Shown here piece after piece: positions 15,447 through 21,762 of a stretch of DNA of 22,353 nt. The DNA lies in the IMG/VR virus record IMGVR_UViG_3300047667_001315, positions 1 to 22,353 of that record; one strand, 5' to 3'. Position numbers and translations under genes: made by a program. Within the stretch, counting starts at the first letter, position 1, and every line of letters starts with the position of its first letter. This DNA comes from a virus. The notes beneath the pieces are model-generated. The model did not search any database and was not told the origin of the DNA. It was given only the letters and a program-made list of their open reading frames with translations.

Positions 15447-16421
15447 TTAAAATAAAGTTAATTGTTTATTTTCAACAGCATTAATTATTTTCCAGCATTC
15501 TTTAATGTAATACTGCCTATTAATACAATCACTGTATTTATTTGGGTTATTAATATCGTTTAATATTATAACCCCATATCCTGCTTCTATTGCATGTAAA
15601 CGATTATCTTCATGATGTTTATAAAAACCATTACCATTTTTAGAAATTAAGTATCTGTTTGTTTTTTGAAGCTTATTAACACCTTTTACAGTATGTTCTT
15701 CAGCCGTCCAACCTTTAGTAACACTAAAAGCTTTTATAAAATCCCAAGCATCTCCTTTTTCAATTGTTTCGTCAATTGGTATGTTTTTTATAAAATAATT
15801 AAAAACTGATTTACGTACTATTTTCATAGATTGGTCTTTGTGCCAGTCTCTTTCTATCTCAAAGCTACCTTTACATTTTGTATCACCATTCGTATATTCA
15901 GCAATATAATTATTTACATCACGTATTATCATTTTAGAATACTCAGCGTACTCTAGTTCTAAATTAGTAAGTTTTTCCCATGAATTACATATATTAATAA
16001 GTTTATCATAGTATTCTTTTTTAATTTTAACAGTAACACCATCTGTATTGACTTGTAACATTGTCAAGTTAGGTATATTGTCTACCAACTTTTCAGCCAA
16101 CATTGTTAAAAGTAATTGTCCGTTAATAGTTATGTCCATAGTAAATTTAGGATCATACAGAAAACTGTACACATCATTAGATTTACCATAAGCACCATTT
16201 AATGCAATTTTTAATCCATAGTTTTCAGGAGTTCCTTTTGCATGTTTTTTTCTTTCCTCATAAAGGTTTTTATAAACACCACAAAATTTTAATCCTAAAT
16301 GCTTTGGATAAAAGTTATTAGATATTGCTAAGTTAGGATAATAACTTTTTACATCAATATCTACAATTATTTCAGTTTCGGAGTTTTCATAAACCCCAGG
16401 TTTTATACAACCATGTATACC
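15447..16421 (-). CDS. DNA polymerase family B, exon 2 (polymerase domain)
   Basis: Codes for 324 residues from the GGT codon at 16421-16419 to TAA at 15449-15447. It begins GIHGCIKPGVY, then has motif A DIDVKSYYPN, motif B KIALNGAYGKS and motif C VNTDGVTV, in family B order. Motif C has Asn for the first Asp, a form I associate with some phage PolBs. Without splicing this part lacks a proper start: a TAG precedes it, and the first in-frame GTG (16172) would cut off motifs A and B. The C-terminus ends in QLTLF, close to the bacterial beta-clamp-binding pentapeptide. Joined to exon 1 (19109-19957) it gives 607 aa. Confidence 0.85.
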   Translation of the reverse strand, partial: GIHGCIKPGVYENSETEIIVDIDVKSYYPNLAISNNFYPKHLGLKFCGVYKNLYEERKKHAKGTPENYGLKIALNGAYGKSNDVYSFLYDPKFTMDITINGQLLLTMLAEKLVDNIPNLTMLQVNTDGVTVKIKKEYYDKLINICNSWEKLTNLELEYAEYSKMIIRDVNNYIAEYTNGDTKCKGSFEIERDWHKDQSMKIVRKSVFNYFIKNIPIDETIEKGDAWDFIKAFSVTKGWTAEEHTVKGVNKLQKTNRYLISKNGNGFYKHHEDNRLHAIEAGYGVIILNDINNPNKYSDCINRQYYIKECWKIINAVENKQLTLF

Positions 16422-16444
16422 CTACCACACTTAGTCACCTAAGC

Positions 16445-16951
16445 TTATTTAACAAAATTATAATGCATAAACGTTTGTTTATCTGTAGACTCACGACCAT
16501 GTGCTAAGTTTTGGATAATATCAATTGTTTTAAAACCAGCATCTTCAAAAGGTCTAATATATTTATTTGATGTACCATTAGAAGTAATTAGTTTACCATA
16601 GTTATGCTCACCAGGTTTTTCTAGCTCAACTATAACCATTTTTAAAAGTTTAGTAAAGTCATTGTTTTCTATTTTATCATCTTTAGCATATCCATAACCC
16701 ATTCCTGTATAATTATACAAAACACCAATATTACATCCTGATTGAAAATCACTAATACATATTGAACAATTTTTATAATTAAATCTACCATACATTGTCC
16801 AATTATGAAAACCTCTTGTTTCAGAATATTTAGGAGGTGTTTCAGGATCTATAAAGTCAGTATATTTTAATTTACTTGTTTCTTTACTATCACAGACTTC
16901 TTTTTTTACTTCTAAAGGTATTTCTTCACATGCTTTATTTTCTTTTATCAT
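16445..16951 (-). CDS. Intron-encoded protein of unknown function (3' cargo)
   Basis: A 168-aa protein, not recognised. The N-terminus is charged (KENKACEEIPLEVKKEV), followed by an aromatic/Gly-rich middle with Cys residues (FNYKNCSICISDF, YNYTGMGYGYAKDD). The C-terminal half carries LLKMVIVELEKP, then YIRPFEDAGFKTI. The last part has an alpha/beta flavour reminiscent of GNAT acetyltransferases, but without a visible acetyl-CoA loop. The ORF starts 27 nt after the intron P7 3' strand, and its stop abuts the GNRA hairpin before the 3' splice site. It therefore occupies the P9 region exactly and is intron cargo. It has no homing-endonuclease motif. Confidence 0.6.
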   Translation of the reverse strand: MIKENKACEEIPLEVKKEVCDSKETSKLKYTDFIDPETPPKYSETRGFHNWTMYGRFNYKNCSICISDFQSGCNIGVLYNYTGMGYGYAKDDKIENNDFTKLLKMVIVELEKPGEHNYGKLITSNGTSNKYIRPFEDAGFKTIDIIQNLAHGRESTDKQTFMHYNFVK

Positions 16952-16978
16952 ATTATTTTGTTAAATAGTTGTAGTCTG

Positions 16979-17453
16979 GACTGTCTCATCAACCTATTTA
17001 CATCTACATACAGAGTCTTGTTTATAGTTATCACAACCATTAAAACCTTTTCTACATGTATTTATTTTAGGCTGCTCGTTGTCAGTCTCTACGCCGTTTT
17101 GTAATTCTATACTATATTGTATTCTAGCAAGATTTTCACATTCTGTATAAGTAAAAATTTTACTATTTTGATGTAAAGTTCTAGCTGCTATTAATATAAC
17201 ATTATCAATTGACGGCACGGGATTGTCTTTTTCAACTATATACCCACAATGTTTTCTAGCATTACGATAATCAAACTTAACTATCCATCCATCTATTAAG
17301 GCTTTCCATAAGTCTCTAGATTCTACTATTTTTTGTTGTTTCATATTTAATTAATTAAGAGTTTCCCCGTTAGCATATATACCATTATTTTTGATGTATA
17401 CATACCCCTTACGGATTCCGAGTTGTTCAATGCACATTACTGTACAAGGGGGC
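16979..17453 (-). ncRNA. Group I intron catalytic core (P4-P8)
   Basis: Pairings read on the minus strand: IGS G-CCC at 17453-17450; a 10-bp hairpin 17405-17396 with 17382-17373; P4 ACGGG (17370-17366) with CCCGT (17221-17217); P5 TCTT (17360-17357) with AAGA (17229-17226); P6 TGCCGT (17217-17212) with ACGGCG (17097-17092), abutting P4; P7 GACTG (17087-17083) with CAGTC (16983-16979); P8 CAGCCTA (17074-17068) with TAGGTTG (16996-16990). CTAACGGGGAA and GACAATCCCGTG match, from memory, the P and Q elements of the T4 td intron. P3 is not settled; CTCG (17422-17419) with CGAG (17078-17075) is a weak candidate. Loops of P5, P6 and P8 are enlarged and carry an ORF. Confidence 0.75.
16994..17344 (-). 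CDS. ORF threaded through the intron core (uncertain)
   Basis: A 116-codon open frame from ATG 17344 to TAG 16996-16994. It runs through P5, the 3' strand of P4, P6, the 5' strand of P7 and P8, and its stop codon is part of P8. The predicted protein has a plausible start (RDLWKALIDGWIVKFDY), a middle NVILIAARTLHQ, and a Cys-rich tail (NTCRKGFNGCDNYKQ and SVCRCK) that might bind metal. An open frame of this length in AT-rich DNA is unlikely by chance, so it may be real, with the coding sequence using the enlarged loops. Ribosomes on it would disrupt the ribozyme, so translation and splicing would compete. Function unknown. Confidence 0.45.
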   Translation of the reverse strand: MKQQKIVESRDLWKALIDGWIVKFDYRNARKHCGYIVEKDNPVPSIDNVILIAARTLHQNSKIFTYTECENLARIQYSIELQNGVETDNEQPKINTCRKGFNGCDNYKQDSVCRCK

Positions 17454-17459
17454 AGTTTT

Positions 17460-17747
17460 TTAAATACCAAGATAGTTATTTTCATATGAATCTTCACAAA
17501 CTTCACAAAAAGCTTCGCCTGGTAAAAGATAATTACGACGACATCCTGTGCACATGGAAGAACTATTATCTATCCATTTAGGTTTAGTAAAATCATTTAC
17601 GTAACCTATTTTATTTTTTGGTATTTTACTTTGTAAGTCTTTTATCTTACTTTCTATAACATTTTTGATTTCAGATTTAATAAACTTGCTGGAAAGTTTA
17701 TGTTCCAGCAAGTTTATTTCTTTTTTTAAAATGTCTGTACTTTTCAT
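17460..17747 (-). CDS. Intron-encoded small protein with C-terminal zinc ribbon
   Basis: A 95-aa protein. The first 45 residues form a Lys-rich coiled coil (KKEINLLEHKLSSKFIKSE). The C-terminal part has MCTGCRRNYLLPGEAFCEVC, two C-x-x-C pairs 13 residues apart, a clear zinc-ribbon arrangement. Such small proteins usually bind nucleic acids or act as adaptors. It lies within the intron 5' to the core, and its stop codon directly precedes the internal guide sequence. It is separated by 1 nt from the upstream ORF. It could help intron RNA folding, but that is speculation. Confidence 0.65.
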   Translation of the reverse strand: MKSTDILKKEINLLEHKLSSKFIKSEIKNVIESKIKDLQSKIPKNKIGYVNDFTKPKWIDNSSSMCTGCRRNYLLPGEAFCEVCEDSYENNYLGI

Positions 17748-17748
17748 A

Positions 17749-18333
17749 TTAATTTCTTAATGAAGCACCTAACACAACCCACAAAGTAATCTCATTTTTT
17801 GAGCTAGGATTGTGAGAAGTCATTTTTCTTGTAGTTAAATGATCTAATGCATTTTCAACATAAGAATAATTAGTTGAATTAGTATTAGTACTCAATAACC
17901 TAAAAGCACAAGAGTCTTCTTGCTCATGAAGTACTAATACTTCTTTTACAATATATGCAATTACTTCATTTCGAAGATTATCTCTTTCTGGTAAAACTTT
18001 TATTAAATCATCAATTAGTCCTGAAATATTATATGTTTGATGAACACCACAGCTCATTTCTGTGTCTTCAGATAAAGTAATATTTTCTACTGATACTTCT
18101 TCACCATCAACTACAAAAATAATTTGATCTGATATAGAAATAGTTTCAATAATATTATTTGATGTACTTTCATCAGGTACAATAACCTCTTCTTCAAATA
18201 AAAGTTTACTATACTTTTGTGTTTTACCATTATCATTAATGATGGTAAAACGACTATTATTTTCTTCTAAAACCTCATAAGGCTTATCTACTGTTAAAGA
18301 AAATTTCTTCTTGTCTTTACAAATTACATTCAT
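17749..18333 (-). CDS. Intron-encoded protein with N-terminal SH3-like domain
   Basis: A 194-aa protein. The first 55 residues (FSLTVDKPYEVLEENNSRFTI, given partly; then DNGKTQKYS and LFEE) look like a small SH3-like barrel common in phage proteins, with the pattern L-x-x-x-K-x-Y-x-V. The rest is acidic (SISDQIIFVVDGEEVSVE), with helices (LIDDLIKVLPERDNLRNEV and IVKEVLVLHEQE). A similar barrel ends the 273-aa protein in the amidoligase cluster. Function unknown. It overlaps the preceding ORF by 4 nt (ATGA-type coupling) and lies 1 nt before the zinc-ribbon ORF, so the three genes form a mini-operon inside the intron. Confidence 0.6.
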   Translation of the reverse strand: MNVICKDKKKFSLTVDKPYEVLEENNSRFTIINDNGKTQKYSKLLFEEEVIVPDESTSNNIIETISISDQIIFVVDGEEVSVENITLSEDTEMSCGVHQTYNISGLIDDLIKVLPERDNLRNEVIAYIVKEVLVLHEQEDSCAFRLLSTNTNSTNYSYVENALDHLTTRKMTSHNPSSKNEITLWVVLGASLRN

Positions 18334-19094
18334 GCTTGTATTTTTATTTGTTTTTTAATATACCTTTTATTCAAAGGATCTAATATTTTACCTAATTTAG
18401 TGAATTTACCTAAATCGTACAAGTTAGTTCTTTCTTCAATAGAAATTAAATTTAGAAAAGGTGCTTGTAAATTATCATAATGTTTAAAAAATTCTTTATA
18501 ACATTCCCATTCTTTTTTTGTATTTATTGCAAATTTATAATAACTATTATAAAGCATCCCATTTCCAGATACTGTTTTTTCTTTGAACTTAGAATCATTA
18601 AAGTAATCTATAAAAAACTCTTCTGTAATTAAGAAAGGTGCTATGTTTTTATAATTATATCCACCAAGTTGTGCCATGCCATAACTAGGATAAGAGTTTA
18701 TAAATCCTCCATTTAATGAGTAGTCAGGCATTTTTTTACATTGCATTATTAAATATGCGCAAAACAACAAAGACCAGTTTGGTTTTTTGTGTTTTAACTC
18801 GTATATTCTTATAGTACAATCTGTTTCATCTTTAAATTCATCTCTAAGATATCTAAAATAGAGTTGATACATTCCTTTTTTATCACCAAAGATTATTTTA
18901 AAATTTTCATTTTCTTCTACTACATTAGCCTTAAATAAATCCTTAGCTATTTTTAATGAGTATCCTATTTTTGAATAAGTTTTTGGTATTGTTATAATAA
19001 AATCATGTTTATCTCCTCCTCTATTCATAAAATTATCTCCACATCTATTTTCTGTTAAATTATATGTAGAATTAGAATTATTTATTATGTTCAT
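18330..19094 (-). CDS. Intron-encoded protein of unknown function, first ORF
   Basis: A 254-aa protein, not recognised. The ATG at 19094 lies 2 nt after the TAG that ends the unspliced exon 1 frame; an internal ATG at 19028 (RGGDKHDF) is an alternative start. Features: strands with FIITIPKTYSKIGYSLKIAK, KIIFGDKKGMYQLYFRYL, CTIRIYELKHKKP, a hydrophobic segment (WSLLFCAYLIMQC), Gly/Tyr-rich loops (GMAQLGGYNYKN), and a Lys-rich end. There is no homing-nuclease motif. The sequence R-x-Y...K-K-P followed by a hydrophobic helix loosely echoes the unknown protein at 13448-14128. It may have entered with the insertion or been recruited into it. Confidence 0.6.
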   Translation of the reverse strand: MNIINNSNSTYNLTENRCGDNFMNRGGDKHDFIITIPKTYSKIGYSLKIAKDLFKANVVEENENFKIIFGDKKGMYQLYFRYLRDEFKDETDCTIRIYELKHKKPNWSLLFCAYLIMQCKKMPDYSLNGGFINSYPSYGMAQLGGYNYKNIAPFLITEEFFIDYFNDSKFKEKTVSGNGMLYNSYYKFAINTKKEWECYKEFFKHYDNLQAPFLNLISIEERTNLYDLGKFTKLGKILDPLNKRYIKKQIKIQA

Positions 19095-19108
19095 ATCTAA
19101 TTAAGTTT

Positions 19109-19957
19109 ACCCGTTCCAAAATCGTATTTAAAACCTTTATAAATGACACTATCTTTAATAGAGCCTTTTGTTTCTGAAATAATTGTATTTTTTAATTTAT
19201 TCAATAATGTACTAAACTCTTCACTTGCGTATTTAACATATGGAAGAATACAGTCATTAAAATTTATAGTATCTCTATGTGTTCTTAGCTGTTTAAGATC
19301 ATACATAGAAACATTTAATGCTTTAGACATAGAAGAAGCAAATATATCTTCTCCCATTCCCGCATCAGATTTGTTAATAACATCAATATTATACGTTTCA
19401 CTTATATCTTCTCTTAACTTTATAATTTGTTTAGATTCGATAAAAAATTGATACGTTGAATCAACATCATTTTTATTGTATTTTAGTATTTCTGGAATTT
19501 GTTCTTCTTTAATAAAACTTGTATAATGTAATGGCAAGTCTTGTACTTTTTTCCATCTCATAGCAACTTGTAGTTTTTTCAAACTAGTCATTCTTGCTTT
19601 ATTATTAAAGTGCCAAATTCTAAACAAATCAACTTGTTTAATAAGAACGTTTTTCATTTTAATTGCTGGAAATAGTTCTTTTATTATACGTTGTGATTCT
19701 CTGTACAGTTCCTCAACTGAACAATGTTTATGAGTTAGTAAATAATGCAGTAAAGGGTAATCATAATTAATATTATTAAACCCTATTAATACATCACATG
19801 ATTCTAAAAATTTGATATACTCTTTAATATCATTTCTAGATTTGTGTATTACAAACTCTCTGTATTCACCTGTATTTATATTATAAAATATACCAGAGTG
19901 AAAATTTGGAAATTGTTCTAAATCATATACCCATGCATTATCTTTAAATAATGACAT
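19109..19957 (-). CDS. DNA polymerase family B, exon 1 (3'-5' exonuclease domain)
   Basis: Codes for 283 residues from ATG 19957 to the GGT at 19111-19109. Exonuclease motifs are intact: Exo I YDLEQ (Asp12, Glu14), Exo II FNNINYD (Asn62, Asp66) and Exo III YNKND (Tyr160, Asp164). It ends with KYDFGTG, the approach to the conserved GTGG[IL]HG region before polymerase motif A. Unspliced, the frame continues KLN and stops at TAG (19099-19097), giving a 286-aa stand-alone exonuclease. Spliced to exon 2 (15447-16421) it encodes a 607-aa proofreading replicative polymerase. It starts 17 nt after the stop of the small coiled-coil protein gene. Confidence 0.88.
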
Positions 19958-19974
19958 GTTTTATATGTTTAAAT

Positions 19975-20268
19975 TTAAAAGTTAGGAAAAACATTTCCAT
20001 TGGGGTTTTCTATTGGTATACCTTGCATTGCTTCTACAGCGTGTGGCTCGTTACCAATAAAATCTATTCCACCAACTTTATGCCCTAGGGATACTCCTTG
20101 GTTTTCTTTTGATTTTATTTTATAAATTTTATAAAATAATTCTTTTTTATTACTTTTATTTAGAGAATTTATAATAATAGATAATGCAGACTCTTTAAGG
20201 TCTAATTCTCTTTTTTCTTTTTTTATTATTACATCTAAATCTTGTAATAGTTTTATTTCTTTTTCCAT
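19975..20268 (-). CDS. Small protein with N-terminal coiled coil, upstream of polymerase
   Basis: A 97-aa protein, not recognised. Residues 1-55 are a charged helix or coiled coil (LLQDLDVIIKKEKRELDLKE). The C-terminal half is Gly/Pro/Asn-rich with little secondary structure (GVSLGHKVGGIDF, GIPIENPNGNVFPNF). It is the first gene after the leader region and is co-directional with the polymerase, so a replication accessory role is possible but unsupported by any motif. Confidence 0.65.
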   Translation of the reverse strand: MEKEIKLLQDLDVIIKKEKRELDLKESALSIIINSLNKSNKKELFYKIYKIKSKENQGVSLGHKVGGIDFIGNEPHAVEAMQGIPIENPNGNVFPNF

Positions 20269-20284
20269 TTAATAAAAAATTAGG

Positions 20285-20412
20285 GGTAGTAACCAGACTC
20301 GAACTGGTAACCATTTTATAAAAATGTATTTTTACCTGTACCAGAATATTGATTTTTATTTCTTTGTAAACTACTAACTTTACTTACTAAGCTATTTTTC
20401 TTAAATACTACA
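20285..20412 (-). tRNA. tRNA-like element, degenerate, anticodon not assignable
   Basis: The 3' half is convincing: T stem ACCAG (20308-20304) and CTGGT (20296-20292) with loop TTCGAGT. Acceptor-like arms GTAGTA (20411-20406) and TACTAC (20291-20286) pair over 6 bp. A D-like stem TAAG/CTTA (20403-20400 with 20391-20388) has a loop without GG. A hairpin GTAAA/TTTAC (20383-20379 with 20370-20366) has an 8-nt loop in the anticodon-arm position. About 57 nt then separate it from the T arm, far more than a normal variable arm. No CCA is encoded (CCTA follows). It is a decayed tRNA, an unusual long-arm tRNA, or a tRNA mimic. Confidence 0.4.
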
Positions 20413-20619
20413 TACCGTGACCGATTCAATATAAAATTAATAAAATAAAATTAACTTTAAAATTTACTAGTGGCTCGTAAGTAATTATATCTTAAAAAGA
20501 ATAATATTTTTCACGTAAAGTTACTTGTAATATAATATATATTGCAACAAAATGTTACTTTATATCCCGAATTTATAATCATTATAATATAGTAATTAAA
20601 TTATACTACCCATTTAATG
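20413..20619 (-). other. AT-rich leader region without a supported gene
   Basis: With the tRNA-like element this forms the largest gene-free stretch of the window (20269 to about 20619). It holds the promoter candidate at 20514-20548 and otherwise AT-rich sequence with no frame I would defend. It follows the terminator at 20740-20770, so it is the natural place for a fresh transcription start for the polymerase operon. Confidence 0.5.
20514..20548 (-). promoter_or_regulatory. Candidate promoter of the Bacteroidota type
   Basis: On the minus strand TTG (20547-20545) is followed by 21 nt and TAACTTTA (20523-20516). This resembles the Bacteroidota housekeeping promoter TTG-N(19-21)-TAnnTTTG, with one mismatch at the last base. 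It lies between the upstream terminator and the tRNA-like element and coiled-coil gene, where a promoter is needed. In AT-rich DNA such matches occur by chance, so confidence is limited. Confidence 0.4.
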
Positions 20620-20727
20620 TTATCTAATGTTTAGAAAAGAAAAAAATCTTCTTTTCTTTTTTTCTTTACTAGATTTTCTTCCCCATATAGAAGAGTAACT
20701 ATCATAGTAATGTAATTCTCTATTCAT
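20620..20727 (-). CDS. Possible 35-aa basic peptide
   Basis: A short frame starting at ATG 20727 just downstream of the terminator. It reads MNRELHYYDSYSSIWGRK and continues with a very basic, Lys/Arg-rich tail (KEKKKRRFF). The longer open frame to 20802 crosses the terminator hairpin and is not credible. The A-rich tail region also forms a purine/pyrimidine hairpin (AGAAAAGAA with TTCTTTTCT), so coding is doubtful. Confidence 0.25.
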   Translation of the reverse strand: MNRELHYYDSYSSIWGRKSSKEKKKRRFFSFLNIR

Positions 20728-20739
20728 AATATTATTATT

Positions 20740-20770
20740 AAAAAAGGGGACCGTGTTGATCCCCTTTTTA
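20740..20770 (-). terminator. Rho-independent terminator after the accessory gene block
   Basis: On the minus strand AAAAAGGGGA pairs with TCCCCTTTTT over 10 bp, with loop TCAACACG or similar, followed by a T run. It starts 10 nt after the stop of the gene at 20780-21097. It is the same design as the hairpin at 2121-2151. Confidence 0.9.
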
Positions 20771-20779
20771 TTGCAAGTT

Positions 20780-21097
20780 TTAAGCTGACATTGGCTCAGC
20801 ATGTGGTTTTACTAACTCTTTTACATTTTTCATATGACCAAAAAAATGTTCACAAATCAAAATTGATTCTTCAAGAAACTGTTCAATAAGATTTTCTTTT
20901 GCTTCAACAGAAACGAAAGATTCTTTTTTTAAACGTCCTTCAGCAATACGTCGTCCTAACTTTTTATTAAAGTTATCATTTGGACTACAGCGTGATGCTG
21001 CTAATTCTAAATTATCTCCAACAATTTTACCTACTACAGTAAAACGTTGCTCACCCTCTTGGTGAGGTGTTCTAAAAACAAGCATGTCTTTATACAT
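20780..21097 (-). CDS. Conserved-looking small phage protein (SRCS...GRRIAEGRL)
   Basis: Starting at ATG 21097 gives 105 aa. The longer frame to 21241 would overlap most of the upstream lipoprotein gene and add a membrane-like segment read from its other frame, so I reject it. The core is FTVVGKIVGDNLELAASRCS, then NDNFNKKLGRRIAEGRLKK, a basic motif I have seen in small uncharacterised phage proteins. The C-terminus is helical and acidic, ending near HAEPMSA. Function unknown; the Arg/Lys motif suggests nucleic-acid or nucleotide contact. It is followed by a strong terminator. Confidence 0.75.
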   Translation of the reverse strand: MYKDMLVFRTPHQEGEQRFTVVGKIVGDNLELAASRCSPNDNFNKKLGRRIAEGRLKKESFVSVEAKENLIEQFLEESILICEHFFGHMKNVKELVKPHAEPMSA

Positions 21098-21110
21098 ATG
21101 TATATTTAAA

Positions 21111-21380
21111 TTAATTACATTTTGATTCGAAGAGTGAATAAGTACCTTCCATAATTCCAAATGAGGATTCTTCACGAAAAGTATGTATTTGTGGTATGTC
21201 ATTACTATCCATAGGAATAGTACTATACCATAATTGGTCATTTTTCCAAGTAATGTTAGTTACTTTTTGATTACAAGGAACTTCTAATTTAGCTTCTCCA
21301 CCAAATTGTTTAGCTCTTTGATTTTTAGTACACGATGCTAACGCAAGTACACATGCAAATAGCATTAATAGTTTTTTCAT
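21111..21380 (-). CDS. Small phage-encoded lipoprotein
   Basis: An 89-aa protein with a classic type II signal: MKKLLMLFACVLALASC, positive N-terminus, hydrophobic core and lipobox L-A-S-C with Cys17 as lipidation site. The mature part is about 73 residues (TKNQRAKQFGGEAKLEVP, then NITWKNDQLWYSTIPMD, then SSFGIMEGTYSL) and looks like a small beta-sheet domain. It should be anchored in the host envelope. Phage lipoproteins can alter the cell surface or block superinfection, but here that is only inference. The signal style suits a Bacteroidota host. It lies 13 nt before the next gene and ends in TAA. Confidence 0.85.
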   Translation of the reverse strand: MKKLLMLFACVLALASCTKNQRAKQFGGEAKLEVPCNQKVTNITWKNDQLWYSTIPMDSNDIPQIHTFREESSFGIMEGTYSLFESKCN

Positions 21381-21392
21381 AGTAATTGATTT

Positions 21393-21743
21393 TTAATCTG
21401 TAATTTCTTGACATTCTGTAATGTCAAAAGTTTTATAAATATTATTTTCTTTATTACTTATTATTAAATCTATATTTGTTCCATAATATCCATTATTGTA
21501 ACCATGTGCTGGTATTCTTACACAAAGTCCTTTTATTGGATTTAATTGTATACCATAATCTGGTAATTTTGTAAAAAAATTAGGATTATCTAAATCAAAT
21601 TCTAAGCCTTCAAAATCTTTTAATGATAAATCATCTAAAGTTAATTCGTGACTTTCGCAACAATCTTGTTCATGTTCTGAATATAAAATAAAACCATTAT
21701 CAAATGTAATTACATTATCTACTTTTATTACTATTGCTCTCAT
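21393..21743 (-). CDS. Conserved-looking phage protein with DCCE motif (DUF7448-like)
   Basis: A 116-aa protein. ITFDNGFILYSEHEQDCCES (residues 12-31) followed by ELTLDDL and DFEGLEFDL is a pattern I know from small uncharacterised phage proteins. YSEHEQDCCE resembles the DUF7448 signature, an assignment from memory. It is mostly beta-strand with an aromatic, Gly-rich loop (AHGYNNGYYGTN). No catalytic role is known. It lies 12 nt upstream of the lipoprotein gene. Confidence 0.75.
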   Translation of the reverse strand: MRAIVIKVDNVITFDNGFILYSEHEQDCCESHELTLDDLSLKDFEGLEFDLDNPNFFTKLPDYGIQLNPIKGLCVRIPAHGYNNGYYGTNIDLIISNKENNIYKTFDITECQEITD

Positions 21744-21762
21744 AATAATTGATTCATTCCCA

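Larger units (their letters stand above)
16422..19108 (-). mobile_element. Group I intron interrupting the DNA polymerase gene
   Basis: A 2687-nt insertion between the two polymerase exons. Exon 1 ends ...GGA ACG GGT and exon 2 starts GGT ATA CAT GGT, rebuilding the conserved F-G-T-G-G-I-H-G region in frame. The insertion obeys group I rules: the last exon base is U (19109) and the last intron base is G (16422). An internal guide ACUGCCC (17455-17450+) pairs GCCC with exon GGGU (P1, with the U-G wobble) and ACU with 3'-exon GGU (P10). A GNRA hairpin, CTTAG-GTGA-CTAAG, ends 8 nt before the 3' splice site (16443-16430). Core helices are listed separately. About 1.65 kb with three ORFs would lie in the P1 loop, which is unusual. 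No LAGLIDADG, HNH or GIY-YIG motif is seen. Confidence 0.8.

Noticed and set aside
15447-16172. Free-standing 241-aa polymerase fragment starting at GTG 16172
   Set aside because: The same frame continues upstream to 16421 with motifs A and B; starting at 16172 would remove them.
16430-17453. Group II intron
   Set aside because: No domain V-like hairpin with an AGC triad, no GUGYG start and no reverse transcriptase; group I P/Q and P7 pairings fit instead.
16422-19108. Intein instead of intron in the polymerase
   Set aside because: The insertion is not an open frame (TAG right after exon 1 and before exon 2) and has no intein splicing motifs; RNA core helices are present.
20728-20802. 60-aa ORF running through the terminator
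   Set aside because: Its first third is the end of the previous gene plus the hairpin; only a short downstream frame is kept at low confidence.
21098-21241. N-terminal extension of the gene at 20780-21097
   Set aside because: It lies wholly inside the well-supported lipoprotein gene in another frame and has no homology-like pattern.
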